From contig JAIBJO010000001.1 in the NCBI GenBank assembly GCA_020029615.1, positions 52,325-116,324 on the forward strand: a DNA stretch of 64,000 nucleotides, in the 5' to 3' direction. Of the stretch, positions 1 through 9,039 are shown in pieces. The stretch comes from Actinomycetota bacterium. GTDB lineage: Bacteria > Actinomycetota > Thermoleophilia > Gaiellales > Gaiellaceae. The stretch's first letter is position 1. Each line of letters opens with the position of its first letter. A program made the position numbers and the translations under genes. The notes under the pieces are model-generated. The model did not search any database and was not told the origin of the DNA. It saw nothing but the letters and a program-made list of their open reading frames with translations.

Positions 1-1986
1 GAGACGAGCGGCTTCTTCGCGCACGACACGCGTTTTCTCTCGCGTCTCGTGCTCCGGGTCGGCGGGACGGCTCCGCTCCTCCTCTCGTCGGGCCGTGTCG
101 AGCACTTCAGGGCCGCCTTCTACCTCCGGAACGGAACCGCGAACGGGCTCTCCCGCGACTCGATCTCGATCGCGCGCGAGCGCTTCGTCGGCACGGGCCT
201 GCAGGAGCGAGTCTCGCTCCGAAACGAGAGCCCAGAGCGCATCGAGGTCGAGGTTGCACTGGAGGCGGAGGCCGACTTCGCGGACATCATCTCGGTCAAG
301 CTCCACGACTTCGCGCTCGGCGACCCCGAGCTCGCCCAGCCACTACCCCCTCCTGCTCCGGCGACGCACGACGAGGCGCGGCATCAGGTTTCCATCATCG
401 ATCCGCGCGGTGACCTGAGCACACGGCTCAAGTTCTCGAGGGCCGGGAGGATGGAGGGGAACGCGATGACGTTCGCGCTCTCACTCGCGCCGCACGAGCG
501 CTGGGACGTGAGCATCGACGTCCTTCCGTGGCTCGAGGGCGAGGCCGAGACGTTCGAGCAGCTGGACGAGGAGCGCGACACGGCCGGTGACGTCGTGGCC
601 GCGTGGACGCTCCGCGTCCCGCGCGTGCGCGGGGGGTGGGAGAGCCTCCGTCGCTCCTTCGACCGCTCGATCGCCGATCTCGCGGCGCTGCGGATGCGCA
701 CGGGCGAGTACCGCAGGCCGCTCTTTGCGGCGGGCATGCCGTGGTTCATGACCGTGTTCGGCCGCGATACCGCGATCACGTCCCTTCAGACCCTCCTGCT
801 CGGGCCGGAGATCGCAGTCGGGGCACTCGATGCGCTCACCGAGCTGCAGGCGCGTGACGAGGATCCCGCCATCGACGCGGAGCCGGGCAAGATCGTCCAC
901 GAGGTGCGCGAAGGGCGTTGCGCGGAAACCTGGTTCCCGCGCTACTACGGCTCGGTCGACTCCACGCCGCTCTACCTCGTGCTCCTCGCCGAGACGTGGC
1001 GGTGGACGGACGACGCCTCACTCGCGCGGCGAATGCGCGAGCCGGCACTCCTGGCTCTCGACTGGATCGACCGCTATGGCGACCGCGACGGCGACGGCTT
1101 CGTCGAGTACAGCCGCATGGTCGACTCGGGCCTCGCGAACCAGTCATGGAAGGACTCCGGAGACTCCCAGCGGTTCAACGACGGCTCTTTCGCCGAGTCG
1201 CCGATCGCGGCGGTCGAGGTACAGGGCTACGTCTACGCCGCGAAGCGCGGGCTCGCGGAGCTGGCACGCGAGGTGTGGCGCGATCATGAGCTCGCCGAGC
1301 GGCTGGAGCGCGAGGCGGACGACTTGCGGACGAGCTTCGACGAGGCGTTCTGGGTGGACGAGCGCGGCGGCTTCTACGCGCTCGCGCTGGACGGGCAGAA
1401 AAGGCGCGTGGACTCTCGCAGCTCCAACATGGGCCACCTTCTCTGGAGTGGCATCGTGCCTGAAGAGCGTGTCGGCATCGTTGTCGACCAGCTGCTGTCC
1501 GAGGAGCTCTGGACCGGGTGGGGGATTCGCACGATGGCGAGCGACGCGGCCGCGTTCAACCCGATCAGCTACCACAACGGCACGGTCTGGCCTCACGACT
1601 CGGCGCTTGCGGCCTGGGGGCTCGCGCGCCACGGCCATGTCGCCGAGGCACGACGGGTGGGGCGTGCGCTCATCGAAGCAGCGGCGCACTTCGACTGGTC
1701 GCTCCCGGAAGTCTTCGCCGGCTACGCGCGCGACGAGACCCCGTTTCCGATCGCGTATCCGACGGCCGCGCGCCCGCAGGCGTGGGCGGCCGGCACGCCC
1801 ATCCTCCTGGTTCGCGTGCTCCTCGGGATCGAGCCCGATCGCGAACGGCAGCGGCTCGTCTCCACGGTGAGGGACGAGCTTCCGAGCTGGCTCGACGGCC
1901 TGCGGATCGAGGGCGTGCGCGCGTACGGCCGTACCTGGACGGTCGCAGTCGAGCGCGGCCATGTAACGATTGCCGAAGGTGTGTAG
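1..1986 (+). CDS. Glycogen debranching enzyme / amylo-alpha-1,6-glucosidase family protein (5' truncated by window edge)
   Basis: Frame is open from base 1 (ETSGFFAHDTRFLSRL...), with debranching N-terminal domain and (alpha/alpha)6 glucosidase-like motifs (GMPWFMTVFGRDTAITSLQ, NPISYHNGTVWPHDSALAAWG). Confidence 0.85.
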   Translation, partial: ETSGFFAHDTRFLSRLVLRVGGTAPLLLSSGRVEHFRAAFYLRNGTANGLSRDSISIARERFVGTGLQERVSLRNESPERIEVEVALEAEADFADIISVKLHDFALGDPELAQPLPPPAPATHDEARHQVSIIDPRGDLSTRLKFSRAGRMEGNAMTFALSLAPHERWDVSIDVLPWLEGEAETFEQLDEERDTAGDVVAAWTLRVPRVRGGWESLRRSFDRSIADLAALRMRTGEYRRPLFAAGMPWFMTVFGRDTAITSLQTLLLGPEIAVGALDALTELQARDEDPAIDAEPGKIVHEVREGRCAETWFPRYYGSVDSTPLYLVLLAETWRWTDDASLARRMREPALLALDWIDRYGDRDGDGFVEYSRMVDSGLANQSWKDSGDSQRFNDGSFAESPIAAVEVQGYVYAAKRGLAELAREVWRDHELAERLEREADDLRTSFDEAFWVDERGGFYALALDGQKRRVDSRSSNMGHLLWSGIVPEERVGIVVDQLLSEELWTGWGIRTMASDAAAFNPISYHNGTVWPHDSALAAWGLARHGHVAEARRVGRALIEAAAHFDWSLPEVFAGYARDETPFPIAYPTAARPQAWAAGTPILLVRVLLGIEPDRERQRLVSTVRDELPSWLDGLRIEGVRAYGRTWTVAVERGHVTIAEGV

Positions 1987-1992
1987 ACGCAG

Positions 1993-3039
1993 ATGCGCGT
2001 AGGCCTCCTCTGTCCCGCGTGGTTCCCGGTTCCGCCCGAGGCGTACGGCGGAACGGAGCGAGTGGTCGCGCTGCTCGCGGACGGCCTCGTCGACGCGGGG
2101 CACGACGTCACGCTCTTCGCGTCGGGCGACTCGCAGACCCGCGCCCGGCTGGAGTCGGTCTTCCACACGGCGCCGAGCGAGTGGATCGGGCACACGTACT
2201 GGGAGATGCAGCACGCCGTCCATGCGTTCCGCAGGGTGCACGAGTTCGACGTCTTCCACGACCACACGGGCATGCTCGGCCTCGCGTTCGGTGGGTTGGT
2301 GACGGTGCCGTTCTGCCACACGGTTCACGGCCCGCTCGACGGCCAGCCCGGCCGCCTGTACGAGCAGGTTCTCGAGCTCGCGCCGAATGCGAAGCTCATT
2401 TCCATCTCGATGAACCAACGAAAGCCGAAGCCGAACCTGCCGTGGATCGCAAACTGCCCCAACGCGCTCGACCTCTCGATGTTCCCGTTTCGTCGCAAGC
2501 CCGGTGGCGACTACCTCGTCTTTCTCGGACGGATGAGCCCGGACAAGGGCGCGCATCGCGCGCTCGCCGTGGCGCTCGAGACGGGGTTGCCGCTCAAGAT
2601 CGCCGCGAAGTGCCGTGAGCCGCTGGAGATCCGGTACTTCGACGAGTTCATCCGGCCCCACCTCGGCGGTGGGATCGAGTACGTCGGCGAGGTCGGGCAC
2701 GCGGACAAGGTCGACCTCCTCATGGGGGCGCGGGCCCTGATCTCACCCATCGACTGGGAGGAGCCCTTCGGCCTGATGATGATCGAGGCGATGGCGTGCG
2801 GGACGCCGGTGATCTCGACCCGCCGCGGCGCCGTGCCCGAGATCGTCGAGCACGGACGGACTGGCGTCATCGTCGACAACTACCGCGACATGGAGGATCC
2901 TGCCGTCCTCGAGCTCGCAGACTCGCTCGACCCCGTCGTGATCCGTCACGAGGTCGAGGAGCGGTTCTCGCCGGAGCACATGGTGGCGGACTACGTCGCC
3001 GCCTACGAGGCGACTATCGCAGCCGCCGCCGGCGCGTGA
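1993..3039 (+). CDS. Glycosyltransferase family 4 (GT-B) protein
   Basis: N-terminal PEAYGGTERVV, FLGRMSPDKG and C-terminal EPFGLMMIEAMACGTPVI motif typical of GT4. Confidence 0.88.
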   Translation: MRVGLLCPAWFPVPPEAYGGTERVVALLADGLVDAGHDVTLFASGDSQTRARLESVFHTAPSEWIGHTYWEMQHAVHAFRRVHEFDVFHDHTGMLGLAFGGLVTVPFCHTVHGPLDGQPGRLYEQVLELAPNAKLISISMNQRKPKPNLPWIANCPNALDLSMFPFRRKPGGDYLVFLGRMSPDKGAHRALAVALETGLPLKIAAKCREPLEIRYFDEFIRPHLGGGIEYVGEVGHADKVDLLMGARALISPIDWEEPFGLMMIEAMACGTPVISTRRGAVPEIVEHGRTGVIVDNYRDMEDPAVLELADSLDPVVIRHEVEERFSPEHMVADYVAAYEATIAAAAGA

Positions 3040-4340
3040 GGCTGCGCTCTCCGTACGACCGCGAGATCTACCGGCTGGCTCTCCCGGCGCTCGGCGCCCT
3101 CGCCGCTGAACCGCTGTACCTGCTCGTGGACACGGCGATCGTGGGCCATCTCGGACGATCGCAGCTCGCCGCTCTGGGCATTGCGTTCACGATCCTGGGA
3201 GGCACCTTCGCGGTCTTCAACTTCCTCCAGTACGGAACGACGGCGCAGGTGGCGCGTGCGGGCGGCGCGGGTGAGGCGGAGACCGCACGAAGGCTGGGGG
3301 CCCAGGCGGTGTGGCTTTCGCTCGTGTTCGGCATCGCGGTCTCGGCGCTCATCGCCGCGCTCGCGCCGCAACTCGTCGAGCTCATGGGTGGAGAGGGCGA
3401 GGCGGCCGACTACGCCGTCACATATCTGCGAATCGCCGCGGTCGGCTTTCCGGCCGCGTTCCTCGCGCTCGGCGGGCAGGGCTTCCTCCGCGGCGTAGCC
3501 GATCTGCGCACCCCGCTCGTGATTCTCATCGCGGGAAACGTCGCCAACCTCGTTCTCGAGGTGCTCTTCGTGTACGGGCTCGGCTGGGGGATCGAGGGGT
3601 CGGCCTGGGGAACCGCGATCGCGCAGCTCGGGATGGGCGCCGCGTTCGTCGTCGTGATCGCCCGCCAACTGCGGCCCGGCGAGCTGCGCGTGCAGGTCGC
3701 TCTCGCGCGGCGCGTGCTCTCGCTCGGCAAGTGGATCTTCATCCGCACGGCCGCACTCATGGGCTCATTTGTCCTCGCCGGTGCCGTCGCCACGCGTTTC
3801 GGGGAATCGGCGATCGCGGCGCATCAGGTTGCCTTCCAGCTCTGGATCTTCCTCGCGCTCGTCCTCGACTCCGTCGCGATCGCGGGGCAGATCATCGTCG
3901 GGCGCGAGCTCGGAGCGGGACGTCAGGAGGAGGCGTACGGGGCCAGCGAGCGCATGATCTGGCTGTCCGTCGCGCTCGGCGGCCTGTTCGCGGCGCTCAT
4001 GCTCGTGCTGGCGGGCGTCCTGCCCCGATTCTTCACGGGCGATGCATCGGTGTTGGACGAGGCCGCGCTCTTGTGGCCCGTGTTCGCGCTCATGCAACCG
4101 CTCAACGGAGCCGTCTTCGCGCTCGACGGGATCCTCATCGGCGCCAGCGACGGGCCGTTCCTCGCGCTGTCCATGGTGGCGGCGTTCGTGGCCTGTGCGA
4201 CGGTGTTGCTCGCCGTCCTCGAGCGGGACTGGGGCATTCGCGGCGTGTGGGCGGCGCTGCTCGTGCTCATCCTGGTGCGGCTCGGCTTGATGACCACCCG
4301 CTTTCGCCGTCGCCGCTGGCTCGTGACAGGATGGGCGTGA
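3036..4340 (+). CDS. MATE family efflux transporter
   Basis: From GTG 3036 (overlapping previous stop): LALPALGALAAEPLYLLVDTAIVGHLG..., 12-TM MATE pattern. The longer ORF start at 2796 is not supported. Confidence 0.85.
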   Translation: MRLRSPYDREIYRLALPALGALAAEPLYLLVDTAIVGHLGRSQLAALGIAFTILGGTFAVFNFLQYGTTAQVARAGGAGEAETARRLGAQAVWLSLVFGIAVSALIAALAPQLVELMGGEGEAADYAVTYLRIAAVGFPAAFLALGGQGFLRGVADLRTPLVILIAGNVANLVLEVLFVYGLGWGIEGSAWGTAIAQLGMGAAFVVVIARQLRPGELRVQVALARRVLSLGKWIFIRTAALMGSFVLAGAVATRFGESAIAAHQVAFQLWIFLALVLDSVAIAGQIIVGRELGAGRQEEAYGASERMIWLSVALGGLFAALMLVLAGVLPRFFTGDASVLDEAALLWPVFALMQPLNGAVFALDGILIGASDGPFLALSMVAAFVACATVLLAVLERDWGIRGVWAALLVLILVRLGLMTTRFRRRRWLVTGWA

Positions 4341-4341
4341 G

Positions 4342-4698
4342 GTGAACGTCCTCGGCGGCGATCTCGAGCCCTGCTCGTTCGATCCCGTGACCGGGTTCTT
4401 CCGCGACGGCTACTGCCGCACCGAGGGCCGCGACCCCGGCTTCCACGCCGTCTGCGCCGTGATGACCGAGGAGTTCCTCGAGTTCTCGAAGACGGTCGGC
4501 AACGATCTCTCCACTCTGCAGCCGCAATGGATGTTCCCGGGTCTCGAGCCCGGCGATCGCTGGTGCGTCGTCGCGGCGCGGTGGCAAGAGGCGCTCGAAG
4601 GTGGTGTTGCCCCGCCGGTCGTTCTCGAGGCGACTCACGCATCGGCGCTCGAGTTCGTCGCGATGGCCGACCTCGAGGCCCATGCGGCTCAGGCGTAG
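4342..4698 (+). CDS. DUF2237 family protein
   Basis: NVLGGDLEPCSFDPVTGFFRDGYCRT...GFHAVCAVMTEEFLEFSK...GDRWCVVAARWQEAL motifs. Confidence 0.85.
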   Translation: MNVLGGDLEPCSFDPVTGFFRDGYCRTEGRDPGFHAVCAVMTEEFLEFSKTVGNDLSTLQPQWMFPGLEPGDRWCVVAARWQEALEGGVAPPVVLEATHASALEFVAMADLEAHAAQA

Positions 4699-4723
4699 GG
4701 GCGAGATATGTCTCGCCCCTACG
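4694..4723. terminator. Perfect 13-bp-stem hairpin between convergent genes (bidirectional terminator candidate)
   Basis: cgtaggggcgaga-tatg-tctcgcccctacg; the palindrome supplies TAG stops to both flanking convergent ORFs. Confidence 0.8.
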
Positions 4724-5588
4724 GCGAGGTAGCGGCCGCCGCCTCCCGCCGCTTCCGCCAGTAGCGCTCGATGCCGCGGAAGTGGTGCCAGTACGGAGCA
4801 GCACGGTCGTACTCGTCCGCTAGATCGAGGTCGGTCTGCGAGACGTCGTGGCGGGCGGCTGCCACGAACGTCGGCTCGTCCATCCCGTCCTCCACCCACT
4901 CCGCCCATCGACCCAGGGTTTCTCGGAGCGTCGCCAGATGCGCTTCGACGTCCTCGTACACGCCGAAGTGGATGAGGGCGAGCCGCTCGGGTGCGCGGCG
5001 TTCGATCTCGAAAATCGTCTGCTCCCACGCGTCGAGATCGAACTCCGGCGGAGGGCATGGCGGCATCACGAACGAGCCGCCTCCCACCCGGACGCCCGCA
5101 GCGTCGCCGGCGTAGAGCGTGCCCTGAGCATCCAGATACGAGACGTGGTGCGACGCGTGCCCGGGCGTGGGAAAGCATTCGAGCCCTACGACGTCGTCCT
5201 CGACAATGTGCACGTTGCCCGCCGGAACCGGCACGAGCTCGCCCCAGAGGGCGTCGAAAGCGTCGCCGTAGAGCCGGCGTGCGCTTGCCTCGAGCTTCGA
5301 GGGATCGACGACGTGCGGCGCGCCGATCTCGGAGACGTGTACCTGTAGCCCCGGGTGCTCGCGCACGAGCGTGCCCGTCGCGCCGGCGTGGTCGAGGTGG
5401 ATGTGCGAGAGAAGCAGATGCCGCAGATCGGTCAACGCGAGCCCCCGATCGGCGAGACCGACCTTCAGGTGGTCGACGCAAGTCGTCGGCCCGCAGTCGA
5501 ACAGCGCCGGCCCGTCCTCGGTCTCGACGAGGTAGCAGCCGATGATGCCCGGCAGGTAGTGGTGGAGGTCGATCGGCTCGATCGTCAT
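4719..5588 (-). CDS. MBL-fold metallo-hydrolase
   Basis: HLLLSHIHLDHAGATG, TPGHASHHVSY, YAGDAAGV metal-binding motifs. Confidence 0.88.
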   Translation of the reverse strand: MTIEPIDLHHYLPGIIGCYLVETEDGPALFDCGPTTCVDHLKVGLADRGLALTDLRHLLLSHIHLDHAGATGTLVREHPGLQVHVSEIGAPHVVDPSKLEASARRLYGDAFDALWGELVPVPAGNVHIVEDDVVGLECFPTPGHASHHVSYLDAQGTLYAGDAAGVRVGGGSFVMPPCPPPEFDLDAWEQTIFEIERRAPERLALIHFGVYEDVEAHLATLRETLGRWAEWVEDGMDEPTFVAAARHDVSQTDLDLADEYDRAAPYWHHFRGIERYWRKRREAAAATSP

Positions 5589-6715
5589 CCTGCGAGTGCG
5601 GTTTCGAGGTCGGCGATCAGATCGTCGGCCGACTCGATTCCGACGGACAGGCGAATGAGGGCCGGAGGCACCGCAAAGGGTGCATCGGCCGTCGACGCGT
5701 GCGTCATCCGGGCCGGATGCTCGATGAGGCTCTCGACCCCGCCGAGACTTTCGGCGAGCTTCCAGATCCGCGTGCGTGCCACGAGGTCGACTGCCTCCTG
5801 CTCGTCCTCGAGAAGGAAGGAGATCATGCCGCCGAAGGCGCGCATCTGACGTGTCGCGATGTCGTGCCCAGGGTGTGTCTCGAGGCCCGGATAGAGGACC
5901 TGCTCGACCCGCGGATGCCCCTCGAGGAACGCTGCGACGGCGACCGCATTCGAGCAGTGCCGATCCATCCGCACGGCGAGCGTCTTCACGCCGCGCAGGA
6001 TGAGCCAGCAGTCGAACGGGCCGGGCACGGCGCCGAGCGACTTCTGGAGGAACGCCAGCTGCCCGGCGACCTCCTCGTCGTTGGTTGCGACGAAGCCCCC
6101 GATGACGTCAGAGTGCCCGCCGAGGTATTTCGTCGTCGAGTGGAGCGCGACATCTGCTCCGAGGGCGAGCGGCTGCTGCAGGTACGGGGTCGCGAAGGTG
6201 TTGTCGACGACGACGAGCGCACCCACCCCATGGGCGACCTCTGACGCGGCGGCGATGTCGACGATGTTCAGCGCGGGGTTCGTCGGTGTCTCGAGCCAGA
6301 CGAGCCTCGTTCGCTCGTCGAGGTGGTCCGCGAGCCCGGTCGAGATCTCTTCCGGGCCGAGGAACGTGAACCGGTATCCCTTCGGTTCGTACACCTGCGT
6401 GAACATCCGGTAGATCCCGCCGTAGACGTCGTTGACGGCGACGACGTGGTCGTCGGGCGAGATCAGGTGCATGAGCGTCGTCGCGGCGCCGAGTCCGGAC
6501 GAGAAGGCGCGTCCGTGGGCGGCGCCCTCGAGCGAGGCGATGCATTCCTGCAGCGCGGTGCGGGTCGGGTTGCCGACACGCGCGTAGTCGTAGCCCTTGT
6601 GGACGCCCACCGCCTCCTGGACGTAGGTCGACGTCTGGTAGATCGGAGTCGTGATCGCTCCGGTCGCCGGGTCCGGCTCCTGCCCCTCGTGAATCGCGCG
6701 GGTCTCGAAGTGCAC
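5585..6715 (-). CDS. metB: Cystathionine gamma-synthase / trans-sulfuration PLP-dependent enzyme
   Basis: TRAIHEGQEPDPATGAITTPIYQTSTY, LHSTTKYLGGHSDVIGG (PLP lysine), typical Cys/Met metabolism enzyme; 4-nt overlap with downstream MBL gene. Confidence 0.87.
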   Translation of the reverse strand: MHFETRAIHEGQEPDPATGAITTPIYQTSTYVQEAVGVHKGYDYARVGNPTRTALQECIASLEGAAHGRAFSSGLGAATTLMHLISPDDHVVAVNDVYGGIYRMFTQVYEPKGYRFTFLGPEEISTGLADHLDERTRLVWLETPTNPALNIVDIAAASEVAHGVGALVVVDNTFATPYLQQPLALGADVALHSTTKYLGGHSDVIGGFVATNDEEVAGQLAFLQKSLGAVPGPFDCWLILRGVKTLAVRMDRHCSNAVAVAAFLEGHPRVEQVLYPGLETHPGHDIATRQMRAFGGMISFLLEDEQEAVDLVARTRIWKLAESLGGVESLIEHPARMTHASTADAPFAVPPALIRLSVGIESADDLIADLETALAG

Positions 6716-6757
6716 GTCGCGGATGCTACTGACGCCCTCTCGTCTTGTGACACTGTG

Positions 6758-7762
6758 TCACTTGGGAGCCGGCAGCGCGGCGACGCGTTCGGCGGAGAGG
6801 AGCGTCGCGAGGCTCGAGAGCGCCTCGCCGGCGCGCGACGTATCTCCCCAAGCCCCCAACACCTCGAGGGTCTTCGTTGCGCGATCGAACCGCGGTTCGA
6901 TCCGTCCCACCAGACGATCGCCCGAGAGGATCGGCAAGACGTAGTAGCCGTACTCCCGGTTCGACTTCGGGACGTACATCTCGAGGCGATAGCGGAAGCC
7001 GAAGAGCGCCTCTGCGCGGTCGCGGTCGTGTATGAGTCGATCGAACGGGGAGAGGAAGGTGATGCGGTCCGGTGGCGGATCGGCAACGGCGTCCGGGTGC
7101 GCTTCCCAGCCCGACTTCGTCAGGCGCACGCCCAGAGCCCGGAAGCGCTTCTCGGCCATCAGCCGCTCTGCCTCTCGGAGAGGGATCCTCGCCGTCTCCG
7201 GATACCAGCGATCGGCGAGATCCCACAGGCGCTGACCGTTGCGACGCCCGACGATCGCAACGGCGCCGCGCTCGTGGAGGATGTCGAGCATGACAGCGGT
7301 GTTGCGGCTCCCGTGCCAGCCGTGCGACTTCCAGGTTCGCACCGAGTCGTCGTCGAGCTCGCGGGAGAGCATCGGCCCGTTCCGCTCGAGCTCGCGCAGG
7401 ACGTAGCGCTTGTAGGCGGCGTTCCGCCACATGAACTCGGAAGTACGCCGCTCCCAGGCGTACTTGTTGCTCCGGCGTCCCATGCGGGCTTTGAGCAGGG
7501 GGAGATCCTCGATCGGCCAGATGTACGCGCTCCATTCGATGAGCTTCTTCTCTTGCCACAGCAACCGATCGAGCGCAGCCGTGTCGAACGCACCCAATCG
7601 GCTCCAGAGGACGAGGTGCTGCGGAGGTGCGACCGTCGCGATCGGGTCGATCTGCAGGAAGCCGAGCCGCCGGATCGTGTCGAGGATGGTCGTTGCCGAG
7701 CCATCGAGGAGCTGGGCGCGGATCGCGATTCGCCGTGCTTCGTCCGGCGAGACGAGCCTCAT
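6758..7762 (-). CDS. YcaQ/AlkX-like winged-helix DNA glycosylase family protein (HTH_42)
   Basis: ARRIAIRAQLL...RRLGFLQIDPIATVAPPQHLVLWSRL...LSPFDRLIHDR; QxD motif QID. Confidence 0.8.
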   Translation of the reverse strand: MRLVSPDEARRIAIRAQLLDGSATTILDTIRRLGFLQIDPIATVAPPQHLVLWSRLGAFDTAALDRLLWQEKKLIEWSAYIWPIEDLPLLKARMGRRSNKYAWERRTSEFMWRNAAYKRYVLRELERNGPMLSRELDDDSVRTWKSHGWHGSRNTAVMLDILHERGAVAIVGRRNGQRLWDLADRWYPETARIPLREAERLMAEKRFRALGVRLTKSGWEAHPDAVADPPPDRITFLSPFDRLIHDRDRAEALFGFRYRLEMYVPKSNREYGYYVLPILSGDRLVGRIEPRFDRATKTLEVLGAWGDTSRAGEALSSLATLLSAERVAALPAPK

Positions 7763-8892
7763 CGCATGACCCGCTCGAGCCCGATGACCCGACGCAGCCG
7801 GTCGAGCGCGCGCTCGAGGGCGTCGTCCAGCGCGGCCGAGCGCCGCACACGGGGCTCGACGTGGAAGCCCTTTACGACGAGCGTGTCCTCCCGCCTGTCC
7901 GTCTTGAGGTCGGCGCGGCCGACGATCCGGTCGCGCCAGAGGAGCGGTAGGACGTAGTAGCCGAACTGCCGCTCCGGCGCGGGCTTGTAGACCTCGATCA
8001 AGTGATCGAAGCCGAAGACGCGGCGCGCGAAGGGCCGGTCCCAGAGGAGGTTGTCGAACGGCGAGAGCAGCGATGCCGCGCTCGGTCGCGACGGCTCGAG
8101 GTCGATGCCTGCGGGCATGACCACGTCGGCGCCATCGTCAGCGACGTGAAGGCGTTCGAGAATGCCGGCTGCCACCAGGTCGTCGACGGCGGGGCGGATG
8201 CGGGCGGCCCCGCCGCGCAATCGCCAGTGCTCGACGATGCCTGCCTCGGTGAGGGCTCCCCGCGCTCGCACCGCGCGCACGGCGAGCTCGCGGAGCCGCG
8301 TCGGCTCGTCGGGCTCGCGTGCGTCGAGCACGTCGCGCGGGATCACGCGCTCGGCGACGTCATAGAGCCGCTGGAAGCCGCTCACGCGGCCGGCGATCAC
8401 GAGCTCACCCGAGTTCCAGAGCGCCTCGAGCATCACCTTCGCCGGCTTCCAATCCCACATCCCGCCGCCGCCCTTGCCGTCGAAGTCCCGCGAAGCGATC
8501 GGACCGCGCTCCCGCACCACGGCGCGCACCTCCTCGGCCAGCCCGGGGTGTTGGCCGATGACGTCACCCCGCCACGGGTGGTGCGCCCGCATCGGCGCCC
8601 GAAAGAGCGGCCACTCCTCGACCGGGATGAGACAGGCCTCGTGCGCCCAGTACTCGAAGATGCGACCCCGCGCGAGCAGGCGCGAGACGGTCTCGCGGGG
8701 ATACGCGCCGACCCTCGAGCCGAGCGCGATTCGGTGGCTTCGCTCGACCGCGGTGATCGAGTCGAGCTGGACACACGAGAGCCGGCGGATGGCCTCCTCG
8801 ACCTCGCGCCGCGTCCCGCTCCGCGCCCGCGGCGCGTAGCCCTGCGCCGTGATCGCGATCCGGCGCAGCGCGGTAACCGAGATCGTCCTCAC
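7759..8892 (-). CDS. YcaQ/AlkX-like winged-helix DNA glycosylase family protein (second paralog)
   Basis: IRRLSCVQLDSITAVERSHRIALGSRVG...LLSPFDNLLWDRPFARRVFGFDHLIEVYKPAPERQFGYYVLPLLWRDRIVGRADLK; QxD motif QLD; 4-nt overlap with downstream paralog. Confidence 0.85.
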   Translation of the reverse strand: MRTISVTALRRIAITAQGYAPRARSGTRREVEEAIRRLSCVQLDSITAVERSHRIALGSRVGAYPRETVSRLLARGRIFEYWAHEACLIPVEEWPLFRAPMRAHHPWRGDVIGQHPGLAEEVRAVVRERGPIASRDFDGKGGGGMWDWKPAKVMLEALWNSGELVIAGRVSGFQRLYDVAERVIPRDVLDAREPDEPTRLRELAVRAVRARGALTEAGIVEHWRLRGGAARIRPAVDDLVAAGILERLHVADDGADVVMPAGIDLEPSRPSAASLLSPFDNLLWDRPFARRVFGFDHLIEVYKPAPERQFGYYVLPLLWRDRIVGRADLKTDRREDTLVVKGFHVEPRVRRSAALDDALERALDRLRRVIGLERVMR

Positions 8893-9039
8893 ACCGCCAA
8901 CCTATCGGCCGACGACTCTTCTCCGGTCGGTGCCGCACCTTTCACGAGACGGTCATCTCGCCGCTCTAGAGTGATCGGTGCCGGCCGTCTCGATCCCTTG
9001 GGTGCCGGCTTCCTCCCCTCTCCCTCGCAGGAGGTTCTC

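Noticed and set aside
1144-2700. 518-aa minus-strand ORF
   Set aside because: Antisense to debranching enzyme and GT4; no recognisable domains.
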